DNA of 64,000 nt from Ailurus styani (GCA_002007465.1 LNAC01000103.1:1572565-1636564), one strand, 5' to 3'. Counted from the stretch's first letter, positions 34,376 to 48,155 are shown. Notes: generated from the letters alone by a model not told the origin. Numbers and translations: made by a program.

Positions 34376-35149
34376 GGTTTCTTTTTCTGACTTGAATTAG
34401 TTGAAGCTTGGCCCTCCTTAGAGTATGAACCTCTCTTGGACAACTCCTGTAAACCTCGTTCTCAGCCTGGAAGTAGTTTAGGTTCCTCCTAATTCCCATT
34501 TGCTATTTCTAGGCTAGTTTCCCACACCCATCTCTAAAAATACCAAATTTTGAATTTTATGTCATTAAAATATAGCCCAAAACTTTTTCTCTTTGCAGTA
34601 GTATGCAGCCTTTTTGACCACTCCTCTAAGACAATGGCTCACTGTGATTATCTCAAATTGTGCTTTTGTCAGAGTTCTTGGGGGTTCTAAATGTCAAAAC
34701 ACCTGTTTCAATACCATACACTCTCAATTGATTGCCCTCTTCTCCTTTAAGAGCAATTGATTGTCCTTCTTCTCCCTTCATTGGCAACTTACTTACATAT
34801 CAAACCCTTATGACCAATAATTTAAATTTAATACATACATTGGCCAGCATTTCAAAGATAATATTCTCTGAACTCCATTCTCTAAATTTTGTATACGTAA
34901 ATTTAAAATGCTATTTTTTTAATGATCATTATCTTTTATCTTTATGCCAAATGCACCATTTTCTCCAGCAGTGTTTCTTAATTAACACATTTGGTCTGAT
35001 ATTAGTATAACTGCATTCAGTTCCTGACGCAGTAGATACCTGAAAATGTTCTAAACCTAACATGTGCAAACTAAAGTCTTGCTCTTCCTGTACATACTCA
35101 TTCATTCAAAATTTCTGCCATCTTAATAGCAACTCTGTTCTTCCCATTC
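34376..35149. other. Nothing firmly recognised
   Basis: Mostly AT-rich. There is a local tandem repetition of about 29 bp at 34,728-34,785 ('caattgattgYcctYcttctcc'). Confidence 0.5.
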
Positions 35150-35705
35150 CTTACATCAGACTTTTATTGTTTTTCTCTCATTCTCTTTTTTAGCAAATTT
35201 CATTAGTTTTGCATTCATCATATATATAGAACATCATGATTCCTTGTCACCTGCACAGTTGCCACCCTGTATGAATTCATTGCACATAGTCTGTCATATG
35301 GATTGTATCAGTAGTATCTTAACTAGTCTTCCATCTATAGCCTTTGTCTCCTACAGACTGTTCTCAAAACAAGATAACTAAAGTCATTGTGTTAAAAGTA
35401 AGGGTAATCATTTAACTTTCCAGCCCTCCCTGAGTATATGATAAATTTCTTACTTTCTACTTTTATTTTTCTTCATACTTCGTAGTACCTTAGACACTAA
35501 CGCCGTGTATGTATGTGTGTTTGTGTGTGTGTGCATATGCCTGTCTGCATGCATTTATTGATTTCCTCACTTTCTCTCTAAAGTGCAGAGTCCATGAAAC
35601 ATGAACAGAGAGTTTATTCTGTTTATTAACTCCTCTTGTATCAGTATAAAGGACAAGGTCTGGTGCATATTAGGCACTCAGAAATAACTATCGAATGAAT
35701 AAACC
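35150..35705 (+). repeat. L2 LINE 3' region, sense
   Basis: 'gaactccat'-type and 'agtcttccatctatagcctt' wording, then 'cattgtgttaaaagtaagg' and a terminal 'gtctggtgcatattaggcactcagaaataac...cgaatgaataaa', follow L2. A GT/GC-rich microsatellite interrupts at 35,506-35,535. Confidence 0.6.
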
Positions 35706-37100
35706 TCTTCTCTGTTCAAGAACAAAGATATAGATATGTTTTCCTTCCTCTGGCAGGACTTGGCAATTTCAAAACATGAATTAATCTACGATTATTCTTT
35801 AATTACCCACGATAGTTTTTTTTCTTAATGGAACAGGCAATTTAAGTCTTGAGGAAGAAAAAAGCATGCATTTAATTATTTGTTTAGGTACCAATATTGG
35901 TAATATGGTGTTCCCTGTGTATTTCACTTCCTTATCTCTTAAAATACAATGAAAGGTATAAGCATATTAGTGCATTAAGTATAAAGAGAAAGCTCTATTC
36001 TGACAAAACAAATTTATTGGTAAGAGCAGTTATTTAAAGGTATATATTGGTGATGTACAGATTTAAAACGTGAACAATCAATTCTTAATGTTGTATTTAA
36101 AAAAAAATTCAGTATCTTTGTGGATTAATTGAAGTTTTAAAGTCTATAACAACAAAATGAACTGCCACTTACAGAATTGTAGATAACCAGGAAGCATGTT
36201 TAATGGTAAGATTAAAAATAAGATCAGAGAAAAGCAGTTATAATATAATGTAAGTGGAAATTTTGAGTCTGAACATATGTTCTGATAAAAAATATTGTAA
36301 AGAACCACTTGGATTAGGAGACCAACAATCAAAGAAAGGTTATCTGCATTAATTTATCCTTGGTTTCTTTTAATGGAAATAGCTATTTTCCTAAAATAAC
36401 TTGTTTCATTTTTTATCTTCTTGAAGATTATATAGCCAGCAAAATCTGATAAGCCAGGCTACTTAATATTATTATTCACAAATTTATCCTTTTGTCAAAT
36501 ATTTATTGATTTCACAGTACATCTCAGATATTGGAAATGCTAATGTTTTTAAGGTGAGCTATATTATATTTACATAGATTCAGTTATGAATTTTTTGAAC
36601 TACGTGATATAATTAAAATAAAAACTGTTGCTAAACAAATGTTTATTACCAAAATAAAAAATACATGATTCAATAGGAGATTCATAAAAGAGGACTTCTT
36701 AGAGAATATGGATGAGAAAGATAAAAAAATTGGTGAAGTTTGAATTAGATCTTTAAAGATGTATAACATTTTACAAAAAATTCAACAATATTCTCCTCAT
36801 TTAGAAAAAGGAATTTCAAAGGTGTATGAAAAGCATAATGTATTTGGGGAATGGCAAAAACAATGCATTTGTTTCCCTAAATGGGCATGTACATGGAAGA
36901 TAAAGGGAAATCAGGACATAATATAGTTTGGATTTTTATTGCACATGTAAACCATATAAGGTTGCTATATAAAGTGACCATAAGACATGATTTATTTTTT
37001 AAAGCAGCCATGTAATTTTAAAAGATAATGTGTCTGTTTTTAGTGAACATATTTCATGTTGTCTCATACCTCACAAGGCATCAGCAATGCTTAAAGAGTA
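35706..37100. other. AT-rich sequence, nothing recognised
   Basis: No supported gene or repeat. Confidence 0.5.
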
Positions 37101-37112
37101 GATGCTATTTTT

Positions 37113-37306
37113 TTTTTAAGATTTTATTTATTTATTTGTCAGGGAGAGAGAGAGTGCACAAGCAGAGGGAGAGGCAGAGGGAGAGGGAGAAGCAGACTTT
37201 CCGTCTGAGCAGGGAGCCCGATGCGGGGCTCTATCGCAGGACCCTGGGATCATGACCTGAGCCGAAGGCAGAGGGTTAATGACTGAGCCACCCAGGTACA
37301 CTCTCT
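37113..37306 (-). mobile_element. CanSINE
   Basis: Complete minus-strand copy, flanked by 'atgctattttt'. Confidence 0.95.
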
Positions 37307-37502
37307 CATGCTATTTTTAATGAAAGTGTGGCCTATCAAAGGCGTAAGTGGCCTCAAGGTTTCCTGTGGATCTTAGAAAAGGTACCATAATTTTCATGCT
37401 CAGCTGTGTTCTACATGAGCTAAAAATGAGAAGAAAAAGAAGATAATTTCCTAAGTAATTCTATGGAAGGGAGACTAGCAATGAACATTGTGAAAAAGAA
37501 TT

Positions 37503-37665
37503 TTGATTTTGGCTCAGGTCATGATCTCAGGATTGTGAGATTGAGCCCTGTGTTGCGCTCTGTGCTCAGCATGGAGTCTGCTTGAGATTCTCTCTCTCCC
37601 TCTGCCCCTCCTCTGGCTCTCTGTCACTCTCTTTCTATTAAAAAAGTAAATAAAATCTTTAAAAA
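37503..37665 (+). mobile_element. CanSINE, 5'-truncated
   Basis: It begins at the 'ttggctcaggtcatgatctc' core, so the first roughly 55 nt including box A are missing. The tail is present ('aaataaaatctttaaaaac'). Confidence 0.93.
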
Positions 37666-37695
37666 CAAATAAGAAGTCTATGGCCAAGAATAGAG

Positions 37696-37788
37696 AAATC
37701 ATTAACTTTTCTTGCACTAAATTCAGTTGTTTTTCAAATACCGTATTAAACTCTTTACCTTATTACTGAGGGTTTGGCTCCCCATTAT
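37696..37788. repeat. Copy A of a perfect 93-bp direct repeat
   Basis: All 93 bases are identical to 51,214-51,306. It starts 'aaatcattaacttttcttg' and ends 'ggtttggctccccattat'. Similarity stops abruptly at both ends. It lies 30 bp after a CanSINE end, as does copy B. I do not recognise it as any named repeat, RNA or gene. Confidence 0.97.
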
Positions 37789-37959
37789 TTTCTCAGGGGG
37801 AGAAAAACTCAATATTTAAGTTTGAGAAATGTGAAAATGGAAATTAAATATGTGTATAATCAAAGAAAGCCATCTCTATTTAGCTTGTATTTTAAATGTT
37901 AAAAAATTGTGTCTCAGATTATACTTTCTAAAAGTGAAGCATATTATTTAGGATTAACT

Positions 37960-38740
37960 GTTATGACACAAAATTCAAAATATCTCATCGCTTAATACAA
38001 GAGAAGTTGTTTCCATTCCATTCTTAATGGTTTGATAGTTATATTCACTGGGTGGCCTTTTCTGTATAGATTTAAGGACCTAGGTTTCTTCCATCTATGG
38101 GACATCACCCCCTAGAGTCTCAGAGTCCTCTCATGGATACCCTATAAACATGGTAGGAAAAGAGAGCATGAAGGACCATGCAAGAGGATTTTATTGTATG
38201 GATTAGTCCTAGAAGTGACCATATTGTTTCCATTCACATAATTTGGTTATAACTCAGTCAGCTGACCATACCTAGTAGCAAGGAGGATTGGAAAATAGTC
38301 TACCTCTGTGTCTGGGAAGAAGAGGGAATTGTTTTTATGTGCCTATAAATCTCTCTGTCATGTATCTCCTCATCTGTCTGCTCATGACGACAAAGATTTC
38401 GCTTCTTTCAACCATGAAATATACTCACCTTTCCCCAAGAGAAACAACCCAAAGTCATATGCGTTTACTGCATCCAACTCAAAATCCAGGATTTATGGGT
38501 GATTTGCATATTTTTCCACGATGTACAGATGAGGTTTTTTTTTGTCTTGTGACCTGTGATCTAAAGAAAGAAAACCTATTACCTGACGCACAAAATCCCA
38601 TTCCCATACATAGCCCATGCACAGTAGAACATTAGAGACAGAAATTCACAAAGAGGAAACTAAACAAAACAAAAAGCCATTTGGAAAACGAGAGTGAGAG
38701 ACAACATAAAAGCTATTGGTCCATATCAACTTGGAGTGGT
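37960..38740 (-). repeat. Old mammalian interspersed repeat, antisense (family not named)
   Basis: 'gagagcatgaaggaccatgca', 'ctagaagtgaccatattg', 'taactcagtcagctgaccatacc' and 'atccaactcaaaatccagga' recall a widespread LTR-like repeat. The same module recurs at 39,780-40,060. It explains the 115-codon frame at 38,288-38,635, which I do not regard as a gene. Confidence 0.5.
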
Positions 38741-39639
38741 AAATAAAAATTCTTTGATCAGTCCCTGATTTTTCTCCCTTTGAAGGGTTCCTTTACTAAT
38801 TGTTCTTGGATCCTGGTTTTGCCTTTTGCGTGGTGTCTTCTTGTCTATTAATCTTCATGTCTTTATTTGTGTTGGGTGTTGTAGGTGCCTACTTATGGCT
38901 GATGTATGTTTGAAAACCCATACGTTGTTTATAAACACAAACGATTTGGTTTTTTTTTTTCTTTTATTATGGTTTGTCTTTGCTCTGACAATGCAGTTAA
39001 TTAAAAATTACCAAGTACCTGTGATCTATTCATTCCATGTCAGTTCCACTTGTCAGTCAACCCACTAAACTTTTCTTTTAGACATAATTCTTACTTTGTT
39101 ATATTTTGATTATTTACCCCATGCTTCAGTCTCTCAGTTACAACAATGATAAAACTACTTGTCACAGTAGCCTAGGTGGAAAGGTAAATACCATTTATTT
39201 TTGTACCCTGCCTGATTTGTTTTGTGCTCCAATAGTTCTGTGAGGATTCTTTCACCTTTCTGCATTCACTATTTATGATCATTCTGACTCACTGGAAACA
39301 CTTGCCCTAAAGGAGGGTTACTGAACTAGTGTGGTGGGCTAAATCCATCCATGTGTATTCTTTTGCAAATAGTCTATTGACACTTTTTCATTACAACAGT
39401 AGAGTTGGGTAGTTGTGACAGAGACCATATGATGTGCAAAACTGAAGATATTTACTGATCCTTTACAAATAGTTGACCCCTAACAGATTCAGTCAGCTCA
39501 TTATATTTTTTCCAACTTATCACAGATAATATTTTATGGAATGTTTTTGCAGTATACAAAAAGGGCTTTCTGACATCTTGTTAGAGTGAGGAAACACTTA
39601 AATGTTTTCTTGCTTATTGTTTCTGGACTGCCAAACCCA
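38741..39639. other. Nothing recognised
   Basis: No supported feature. Confidence 0.5.
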
Positions 39640-40060
39640 TGTCACATATTTCAGATTTTATTGGGGTAGCACCTCTCTTCTCTATTATGCAGTGTAAGCT
39701 GGAATAAGCTATCCAGATATCTTAGGGACAACAAAATGGAAGGTTTGGTGTTATGTTGTTGTTGCTTTCATTGATTATCCAGCAGTTCAATATGTTTATT
39801 TGGCATGTAGACTTCCACTCAGTACTCAAGAGTTCTGTGCTTCTTCCATCCTGTGTTTCCATCATCCCTTAAGAATTCAGAGTCCACTTGCCTTCCTGGC
39901 ATTAGAAAATAGAGGGAAAAGGAAGAGAGGAAGATCACATAGGAGGCTTTTATGGGTTGATTCTGAAGCTGGCATACATCGCTTCTACATGGCCACTCCT
40001 GACTGCAAGTAAGAATGAGAAATTTAATCTACCTCTATACCCAGAAAGAAGGTATAGGTT
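39640..40060 (-). repeat. Second copy of the unnamed old repeat
   Basis: 'ggaggcttttatgggttgattctgaagctggcatacatc' and 'ctacatggccactcctgactgcaag' (separate blocks) parallel the 38.2-kb copy. It explains the 70-codon plus frame here. Confidence 0.5.
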
Positions 40061-40657
40061 TTGATGAGTACGTGTACTTGCTACTGCAAGATGACATTAT
40101 ACAGAGTCATCCATTTGACTTAAATAAGCTATAGCAGGTTGACAGGTAAGTTCTAGTTAAATTTAAGTTCGTAAGTTGTAAACTATAACCAATGAATAAA
40201 AACAATTAGCATAAACTTTTTGAAACTTAAAATAAGATTTTTTCTATGTATCCATTGTGATACAGATAACTTTGCATTTCTGTATTTATATTTGTAAAAT
40301 TCTTTTGAATTAGAATAATCTAAACTGAATGATTTCAGTACCAAATAATTATTCAAGGAACTAGTGATTGGTTTGACTTCAAAACATATTGGGCATGGGC
40401 CCAGTAATGTACCCATCTTGTATATCTGATTAATTATTTGTTCTCTAAAAATTGGGCATGTGAGAGACTAAAACATTTTAGTTTGTGAAGAACCAAAACC
40501 CATTCCTATGGAAGAAACATCAGGCCACATTAAATGAAAGGATCTAAATTTTATATGAAAATATCCACAGACAGATGAGCAGAATAAGAAAGAAAAAAAT
40601 GGGGATAAATTTAAATCTCTAGTCTATTTTATTCACTGAAACAAAATGTGATTTTTT
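40061..40657. other. Nothing recognised
   Basis: No supported feature. Confidence 0.5.
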
Positions 40658-40852
40658 TTTTTTAAAGATTTTATTTATTTATTTCACAGAGGGAGAGAGA
40701 TCACAAGGAGGCAGAGAAGCAGGCAGAGAGAGAGGGGGAAGCAGGCTCCCCGCCGAGCAGGGAGCCCGATGCGGGCCTCGATCCCAGGACCCTGAGATCA
40801 TGACCTGAGCCGAAAGCAGAGGCTTTAACCCACTGAGCCACCCAGGCGCCCC
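40658..40852 (-). mobile_element. CanSINE with target-site duplication
   Basis: Complete minus-strand copy, flanked by 'aaaatgtgatttttt' on both sides. Confidence 0.97.
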
Positions 40853-42449
40853 AAAATGTGATTTTTTGTGATTGCAGAATTTGCTTCCTTTGGGAATTGA
40901 TTTTTTTGGTTTTGGACTTTAAGGGAATATAAAATTAAGCCTTAATTTCTCCCCAAATAAATACACATAGAAATCTTTCGATAGTTTCAAAGGATTTATA
41001 CTGAAATTTGGAATATCTTTGTATTCAACTTTCATTATTGAAATAACTTTATACTATTTGTAGATCGTTGTAGAACCTCTCATACATAGTGGACTATGCA
41101 GTTGATCACATTTGGGAATGGACTATTGAATAGTGAATGGATTGTCAACCTTGAGAGCCAAGTAGGCTTAATGAAATTATCTAATTAATTCATGACTATT
41201 TTGTGGTTTCTAATATAAAAATATGCACTTCAAATCAGGGATGCCAAGGCAACATATAAGAGAGCAGTAGGAGGTAAGGGAAGGTAAAGATGTATAAAAC
41301 TTCAGATTTCCTTCTCTGGTTGTATAGTTATACTCTTGGTGTCTTTTCCACTCATAGTATTACTTTTTATGTGAAAGAAACCTCAGTCATTTAACACTCA
41401 TGGCATTGATCTACCTTCTTCAGTTTTCTTCCCTAGAAAATAAATAGTGCTTTACTTATTGAAAAATTGGGAAGCATAAACTAGGTAAAATTGGTTATAC
41501 TCTCTTCCCTTTTTCTTGTTGACAGACTATTGCACAGAAACAGAGCAAGAAGATGTTCAGTTTCTGTCTTCAATAGCATATGTTTCACAAGGGCAGATCC
41601 CTACAAAAAAATAGGGGCTTGCAGTTATGTTTCTCTGACTGCATTTGGGTGGATTTGTCTACCAGATGCTAATATTTAGCTTTTGGCACTCCAACCACAT
41701 TCAGATATAAACCACATATGAGTAACCTAATACTGTGGTTTCTATCTGATGACTCTTTGGCCTTATTTATCTATCAGACTTCATGAGAGGAAGGGTGATG
41801 CTACACTGATTTTATGCACACACACATACACACCAGATAATTAAATCTATTCATTATAGGTTTAGACCATAGTAATTTTTCAAATTAATGAATGTAAAGT
41901 TTAAATGCCTATTTATGTCTGTTTTTATATTTGTAGCAAAATAAACTATGAATATAGTATGAAATATTAAATAGTACTACTAAACTTAAAATAGCAATAA
42001 TAAAAAATTAAGAGTCCTTTACTACAATAATCTTCATCCCTAGTTCACGCACCATAGAGGTCATAACTCTCAAGTGCTCTTGCTGTTCGTTTTGATATTG
42101 TCAAATAGCATTTGATTATATTAATATTAAATTAATTTATTGATTAGTTTTTCATTGGCTTTCTAATTCTATTATGGAAGATGAAGATTGAATTGTCTCA
42201 CTCACCCACACAACTAAACATATCTACTTGTACTCTTCCCATACTGTCAATAGAGTTACAGTGACTATTGGTTAAATGAACAGTTAAGGATAATTTTGAC
42301 TATACTAAAGCTATTTGTGATTGAATATCATAGCTTAATGAGTCATAATTAAATTTTGAATTTTATCCAGTGATGCAATTAATTTTTTTGTGATCATTTA
42401 TTCTCCACAGTTTTTAACAAAATTTAAATTCTTTTCTGAAGACATTATA
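40853..42449. other. AT-rich sequence, nothing recognised
   Basis: Only a short CA run at 41,818-41,834 is noted. Confidence 0.5.
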
Positions 42450-43160
42450 ACCCATAAGGTAGTCTACCCGTTTTTAGTCTGTGGCGTGGTTCTTGGAGGC
42501 TCTCATGTATCTGCTTTCATCTAGATACGTTTTCTCCAAGCCTGGCCTGGTCTAATAATGGATCTGTCCATTACCTTCATCTTGGAACTTCCTATTACTC
42601 CTATTCCCTTTACTGTAGCCAATTTCTTGGGTGCCATATCTTTTTTCATAGGTTGTATATTGGAATATATTCCTTAGGAGTTCACTTTAAAAGATTTTGT
42701 GGAGGTTGGCAGGGGGGTGGATAAGTATAATACGACTTTTTAGGAAATTAGGTCATCTCTTTTTTCATTGTTGTGTAGGAAGTAATGTGAAGGCTTTCAT
42801 TGTCTTCTGGTTCCAAAATGACTACTGAGAAATATGATTTTTTTAGGCATTTTATATTTTTCTTTCTTTTTTCCTCTGTATTTCCTCTCACTTTTTAAAG
42901 AAACTCCTCTTTTTTTTAATGTTTCTAAAACTTTGTGATGGTATATTATGGAGTATGTTTTTACACTCATTGATTTTGGAATTTAACTGGTCTTTTAAGT
43001 CTAGAATTTTATTTCTCTTTGATAATTTATTTTAGTTTTTCTTTGAACTTTTCCCCTCAATTCTATTTTTCTTATTCTATAATTGGATGTTAGACATAGA
43101 GCACCCCTCTTTTTAGATGTATATCTTTACTTTGCCATTTATTTATCTTTAAGTTCTACT
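42450..43160 (-). mobile_element. Possible old LINE fragment, antisense
   Basis: 'gccaatttcttgggtgccata', 'tgtatattggaatatattccttag' and 'tcattgtcttctggttccaaaatgactactgagaaa' recall antisense L1/HAL1-type text. The match is weak and from memory only. Confidence 0.35.
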
Positions 43161-44599
43161 TCCAGGGATATGTAGTTAGCATTATTTTCTAACACTTTGA
43201 TTGTAAAAAAAAAAATCTGCCATCACTTTGAGAGCATAAATACCAAAATAATGATTTCTATGCTATCATGTTGGGGGGGAGAAATTATGGTAGAAAAAAT
43301 TTCAACAGTTATTTAGTGATATATTGATTCTATTTGGTGGATGCTTGCATAAGTTACCTTGTTAATGTGGTTTCTCCTTATTCTTAGCTTCTCATAAGTG
43401 AGGTTGTTTTTCAATCTTATTTTCTTTGAATTTAACTTTCTTCCATATTTTATGTTTCCTTATCCTATTTTTAATCTGTATTTTTACATTGAGAATTTTT
43501 GTCAAATATTTTATGATGGTTGACTGGCTGTTCCTATATGAGCGAGGCAGCTAAAATGTGATAGGCATTCCTGTGCACAGGCAGGGCTTGTCAGCTGATA
43601 GACTGACATAAGCTAAGTGAGTGAGTAGAGAACAAGTCATCCTTTAAGCAGAGCCATACAAGTCACTATCATTAGATCATTCACTGGCATATCCCCTTTT
43701 TTAATAAAGTATCTCTCTGGTCCGGTGCCTATCTATGAATTTCTATTTTATACACTGTTCTACACTTACATGACAGTTGAGAGATTTCAATTCGCTGTGT
43801 GTTGATTACATTCAGAATCCTCAAGTGTTCATCTGTAGGTGAATTCAAGGTGGTTTGAAAATGTTTAAGTGCACTTCTTAGCTAATAGGAGATCATACTA
43901 TTATTACATTGTCAACAGTCTGTCTTAAAGTAGTTTCTTTGCAGTGCTTTTGGCTTGATTTGTTTTTGAAACATTCAAATATTAGAATTTGGAGACTAGT
44001 AGTACAAAAGGAGTAAGATAGATCAACCTTAAAACATAGACAATAATTAAATTGCAATTTTATATCAAATCAATGTCTTTTGCTAGTCCCTTGGTTGGAT
44101 GGCAGGCCTGTATAATTTCTTAAGTAGACCTACCACTTTCTTAAATGATCAGGAAGATCATTTTCAACACAGTAGTTGAAAACTCTTCTGTTTCACATCA
44201 AATAAATCATGGTTAAAATGTTATAAACTTCATGTTAAAACTTTATAAATCTTTTGACTTGCAGCTTAAGGTGATATTTTTCTTATTGTAAAATATTTGA
44301 AACTATGGTGCCCTAAAATATGTTGTTATGTAATTTCATTGTCATTAAACAATTAGATAAATTATTCTTTGAAAAACTGTTAAGTCTTAAAGAGTACTTG
44401 GTGTAGAAAACAATCTATGACATTTCAAGTTTTCTAGCTGTTGTTACAAACAGCATGCTAAAGTAGATTACCATGCAGTTTTTAAGTAACAGAAAGAAAT
44501 AGTGCTTCTAGGATCTTAAGGACTTAACCCTTCCTTAGGAGAGTCCTTTGTTTTATACTTTGTTACTTTCGGTGTCCATGGACTAAAGACTATGAATAT
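43161..44599. other. Nothing firmly recognised
   Basis: AT-rich. An AATAAA followed by 'gtatctctctggtccggtgcc' at 43,700-43,728 is faintly LTR-like but unsupported by flanking landmarks. Confidence 0.45.
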
Positions 44600-45112
44600 C
44601 AACAAAGCAGTTCAGCCTACTTTATTAGGTCTCCACAACTGGTTATACCACTTTTTCTTTATCCATTCATCTGTTGATGGACATCTAGGTTCTTTCCATA
44701 GTTTGACGATTGTGGACATTGCTGCTATAAACATTCGGGTGCATGTGCCCCTTCAGATCACTACATTTGTGTCTTTAGGATAAATACCCAGTAGTGCGAA
44801 TTGCTCGGTTGTAGGGTAGCTCTATTTTCAACTTTTTGAGGAACCTCCATACTATTTTCCAGAGTGGCTGCACCAGCTTGCATTCCCACCAACAGTGTAG
44901 GAGGGTTCCCTTTTCTCTGCATCCTCACCAACATCTGTCGTTTCCTGACTTGTTAATTTTAGCCATTGTGACTGGTGTGAGGTGGTATCTCACTGTGGTT
45001 TTGATTTGTATTTCCCTGATGCCAAGTGATGTTGAGCACTTTTTCATGTGTCTGTTGGCTGTTTGAATGTCTTCTTTGCCGAAATGCCTGTTCTTTTTCA
45101 TTTTTAGTGACA
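44600..45112 (-). mobile_element. L1 3' region, antisense, relatively young
   Basis: 'atccattcatctgttgatggacatc', 'cattgctgctataaacattc', 'aataccCagtagtgc', 'cattcccaccaacagtgtag', 'gtgaggtggtatctcactgtggttttgattt...' are the classic reverse L1 ORF2/3' junction. It is much better preserved than other L1 pieces here, consistent with the carnivore L1 lineage. Confidence 0.93.
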
Positions 45113-45144
45113 TTACTAGATCGTCTAAACTCTCTGGATTCAAT

Positions 45145-45252
45145 TATATATATATAATTATATAATTAAATTATAATAAATAATTTATAATATATAATTA
45201 AATAATTATATAATTAAATAATATATATATATAGTTGTTGTTGTTGTTGAAT
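45145..45252. repeat. AT microsatellite followed by (GTT)n
   Basis: Self-complementary 'attatatatatataattata' type units for about 90 bp, then 'gttgttgttgttgtt'. It adjoins the L1 end. Confidence 0.9.
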
Positions 45253-48029
45253 TTAGGATTAGAATAAACCAATAGGTCTAATTCAAACTTAAAATACTTT
45301 CTGATACTATAAACATCTCTAAGTTTGTTTAAACTAAGTATCCATGGGCTAGAAGGGGTTTGTATAGAATTATGAAAATGAACAAAAGCATTAATTGCTT
45401 TGAAGGATATGTTATTTATTGAACTCAGGCAAACAATCTATTTACTGTTCACAGTGGAAGAAAATAATAGCTAAAAGGGAGAGAAGATGAGAGAGAAAAA
45501 CTATACTTTCAAAAGTAGTGAAAAATAAAAGATGGCTGCAGAGGACATTGGCATTTAGTTTTAGGCTTTGAGAATGGGAGGGAATGTTGTTTCTGAAATA
45601 TCACCTATTTTTTTTTCTCAGACACTCCCTCTCAGAATTTTTTCTGACCCTAAAGGTGAATTGGATGATCAGTAATATGCCTTATAACTCAAAATAACAT
45701 AATTTTGTGCTCTTTACATTATTCAGATACTCAGAATTGCATAAATGTTTTGAGAAGACACTTGAATTCATAGAAAGTTGATATGGGATTGTGTTAATAA
45801 CTGAGTCATTAGTAGTGAGTGTCAAGTAAGGGGTATAGTTAAAAGGGAGAGAGAATTCCTGTGGGGGGGGGCAGAAATAACTTGTGAGAAGTCATCCCAG
45901 TCATCTGTGTCATTTTTTTCTCAAGACAAGTGGATGCTCTACCGTACAAGAGGACACGTAGAAAAAGATACTATTTGTGGCAAAGAGAGCAGAGATCTAT
46001 CAGGAAATTCTTCAAGATTTACCACTGGCTATTAATTTAAAGGAGAGAAAGAGAGAGGAAAAGAGAGAGAAAGGGGGGAGAGAAGGAAAGGGAGAGAATT
46101 TTCTCTAGAAAGTTCTGCCATGTGTTAATACTATAATTCTCTTGTTAACCATCTTTTTTCAGAATTACACTAAAAATTATTCACCTTTGTGATTTTAAAT
46201 AACTTTGATAACACATGGGTTTAATTTTCTTGATATATATTAAATTTTGGGAGCTGTAACTAAACAGATTTTAGTATTATAATAATTCCTTCTTTGTAAC
46301 ATAATGTTAGAAAAATGATATGATCATGTCCTATAGTCTGTTGTAAAATGTGCCTCTTAAAATCTTAGTGCTATTTTTCATGATCAGAATGATGTATGTG
46401 TGTCAAGCATGATTACTTTAAAGTCTTCTAAGCCTAAAGTGATATAGTCAAGTAGGTAATAATTGTTAGTTTCAGGTTGTTAGAAATACAAACCATAAAT
46501 ATTCACTGTCAAGACTATTAGAATATATTATTGAAAGTAAAACAAATATATTCTATTAAAAGCCTTATTAAATCTACCCAGTAAAGTACTAAAATTATCC
46601 TAACTTTATATAGACACTGTCAACCCTTAAGAATAATTTTCTCTCTAAGCCTTTTGAAGAACCTAGATGCTACCATCCAACAAAAATAAGGAGCAGAATT
46701 CCAATAAAAATAAGGTTCAGAATTAAGATACATTACATTTAAGCAGACTGAGTCTGAAAAAACAATGATGTATCTATGTGGAGCTGTTAATATAAGCAGT
46801 TTGAAGACAGATGTACATAATTTGAATTAAAAACGAGGCAATTTATGTGGATTTAGGAGTTGAGAGTTTTAACATGATCTCTTTATTATATTATTTTATA
46901 GTTGGTTAAAAGAAAATGAGTATCTATAGAGGGTCCTGATGAATTCCTACAGATGGGTTGGTAAGGATGACTTGAATCAGCAAGAAAGGAAAGAAAAATG
47001 TGTCAAGTAAGCGATAAAACCTATCAAAATCAATGGGGGATTCCTAGGAAACTTAAGAACATTGCTTTAGAAAAAAATATACTTAATATAATTCACTTTT
47101 CAGTATTTCAAGATGTGAATAAAATATCTGTTAAGGAAATACTAGCATGAAATATAGCTGTGACTAATAAAAGCAATACCTTGTAATATGCTAGTGTATA
47201 TTTTTTGTTATATCATAGCAACCTTATGATATAACTTCTCTTTTACTCGGGAATGATATTGTTTTGTCACATGCTATATTTTGGCAAATACTGGTTTGTT
47301 TTTGAAAATTTGTCTCTCAATCATTATATCTATGCAAATATATATTTATATAATATATATGCATATGTGTGTTTAATTGAGCCAAACAGGTATTATTTTC
47401 ATTTTGTCAATAAGTTTTTAAAAAGTTTTATCTATAAATGTCTAGGTATATAATTATTTCAGTAAGTTTTACTTATTTTTGTTAGACATCTTTATCATTT
47501 GTATACTGGTTTGTAAGAAGGAAGATTTTAAATTTCACTTTTTGTCTATGCTTTAGAATAGTTTCACCCATATCCAAACCATCATTTCTTAGACACGTAT
47601 GGAGGCAGTCAGTGAAATGAATGGAACCATCTTTAATTCAGTTTCTCAGTTTTTGTTCTCTATTTCCTCTGCTTAGGTTTTTCCAGTTGATTTTCACTTA
47701 AAAGTGAGAATTTATACTAAAATCACCTAGAATTCAAGTAACCCCCTACCAAGTAACCACTATCTTGACATATTTATATATCTGCTTTCTCTGCTCATGC
47801 CTTCCAGCTCTTAACTGAGGCATATTCTTAATATATACAGACCTATATAGTACAGCTAAAACTCAAAAGTTAAACATATGCCATATGTTGTCTTTTCCAG
47901 ATTATCTAGTTATCTAGTAGTGGGAGACCAAATAAGCTTAATCTAATTTGTATTTCTGTTTGACTAAGTGGGTAATTTATATTGAAACAGGAAAAATATA
48001 ATTGCTATTGATTATACACCAATATTCAT
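45253..48029. other. Long AT-rich stretch without recognised repeats
   Basis: No gene or repeat family is supported. A purine tract lies at 46,040-46,098 (GGAGAGAAAGAGAG-type). Confidence 0.5.
46040..46098. repeat. Purine-rich (GA)n tract
   Basis: About 59 nt of almost pure A/G on the plus strand, not attached to a CanSINE. Confidence 0.85.
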
Positions 48030-48155
48030 TGAATTTCTAACAATTCAATATATGCAATCCTGTAGCAAATTTATATAGATTATCTTTAATCCTTACCATA
48101 ACTTTACATAAGCTTAAAGGCTTGTGATAATAAGTAATCAGCCCCAAATACTTCA
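48030..48155 (-). repeat. Weak MIR-like fragment, antisense
   Basis: 'agattatctttaatccttaccataac' and 'aagtaatcagccccaaat' resemble reversed MIR wording ('ttaatcctcacaacaacc'). It is very diverged. Confidence 0.4.

Noticed and set aside
38288..38635. 115-codon plus frame
   Set aside because: It lies in an old interspersed repeat, shows no domain, and a sister copy at 39.8 kb does not preserve the frame.
43700..43760. AATAAA followed by a CT-rich 'ctctctggtccggtgcc'
   Set aside because: It is faintly like an LTR R-U5 boundary, but no upstream or downstream LTR landmarks could be matched.
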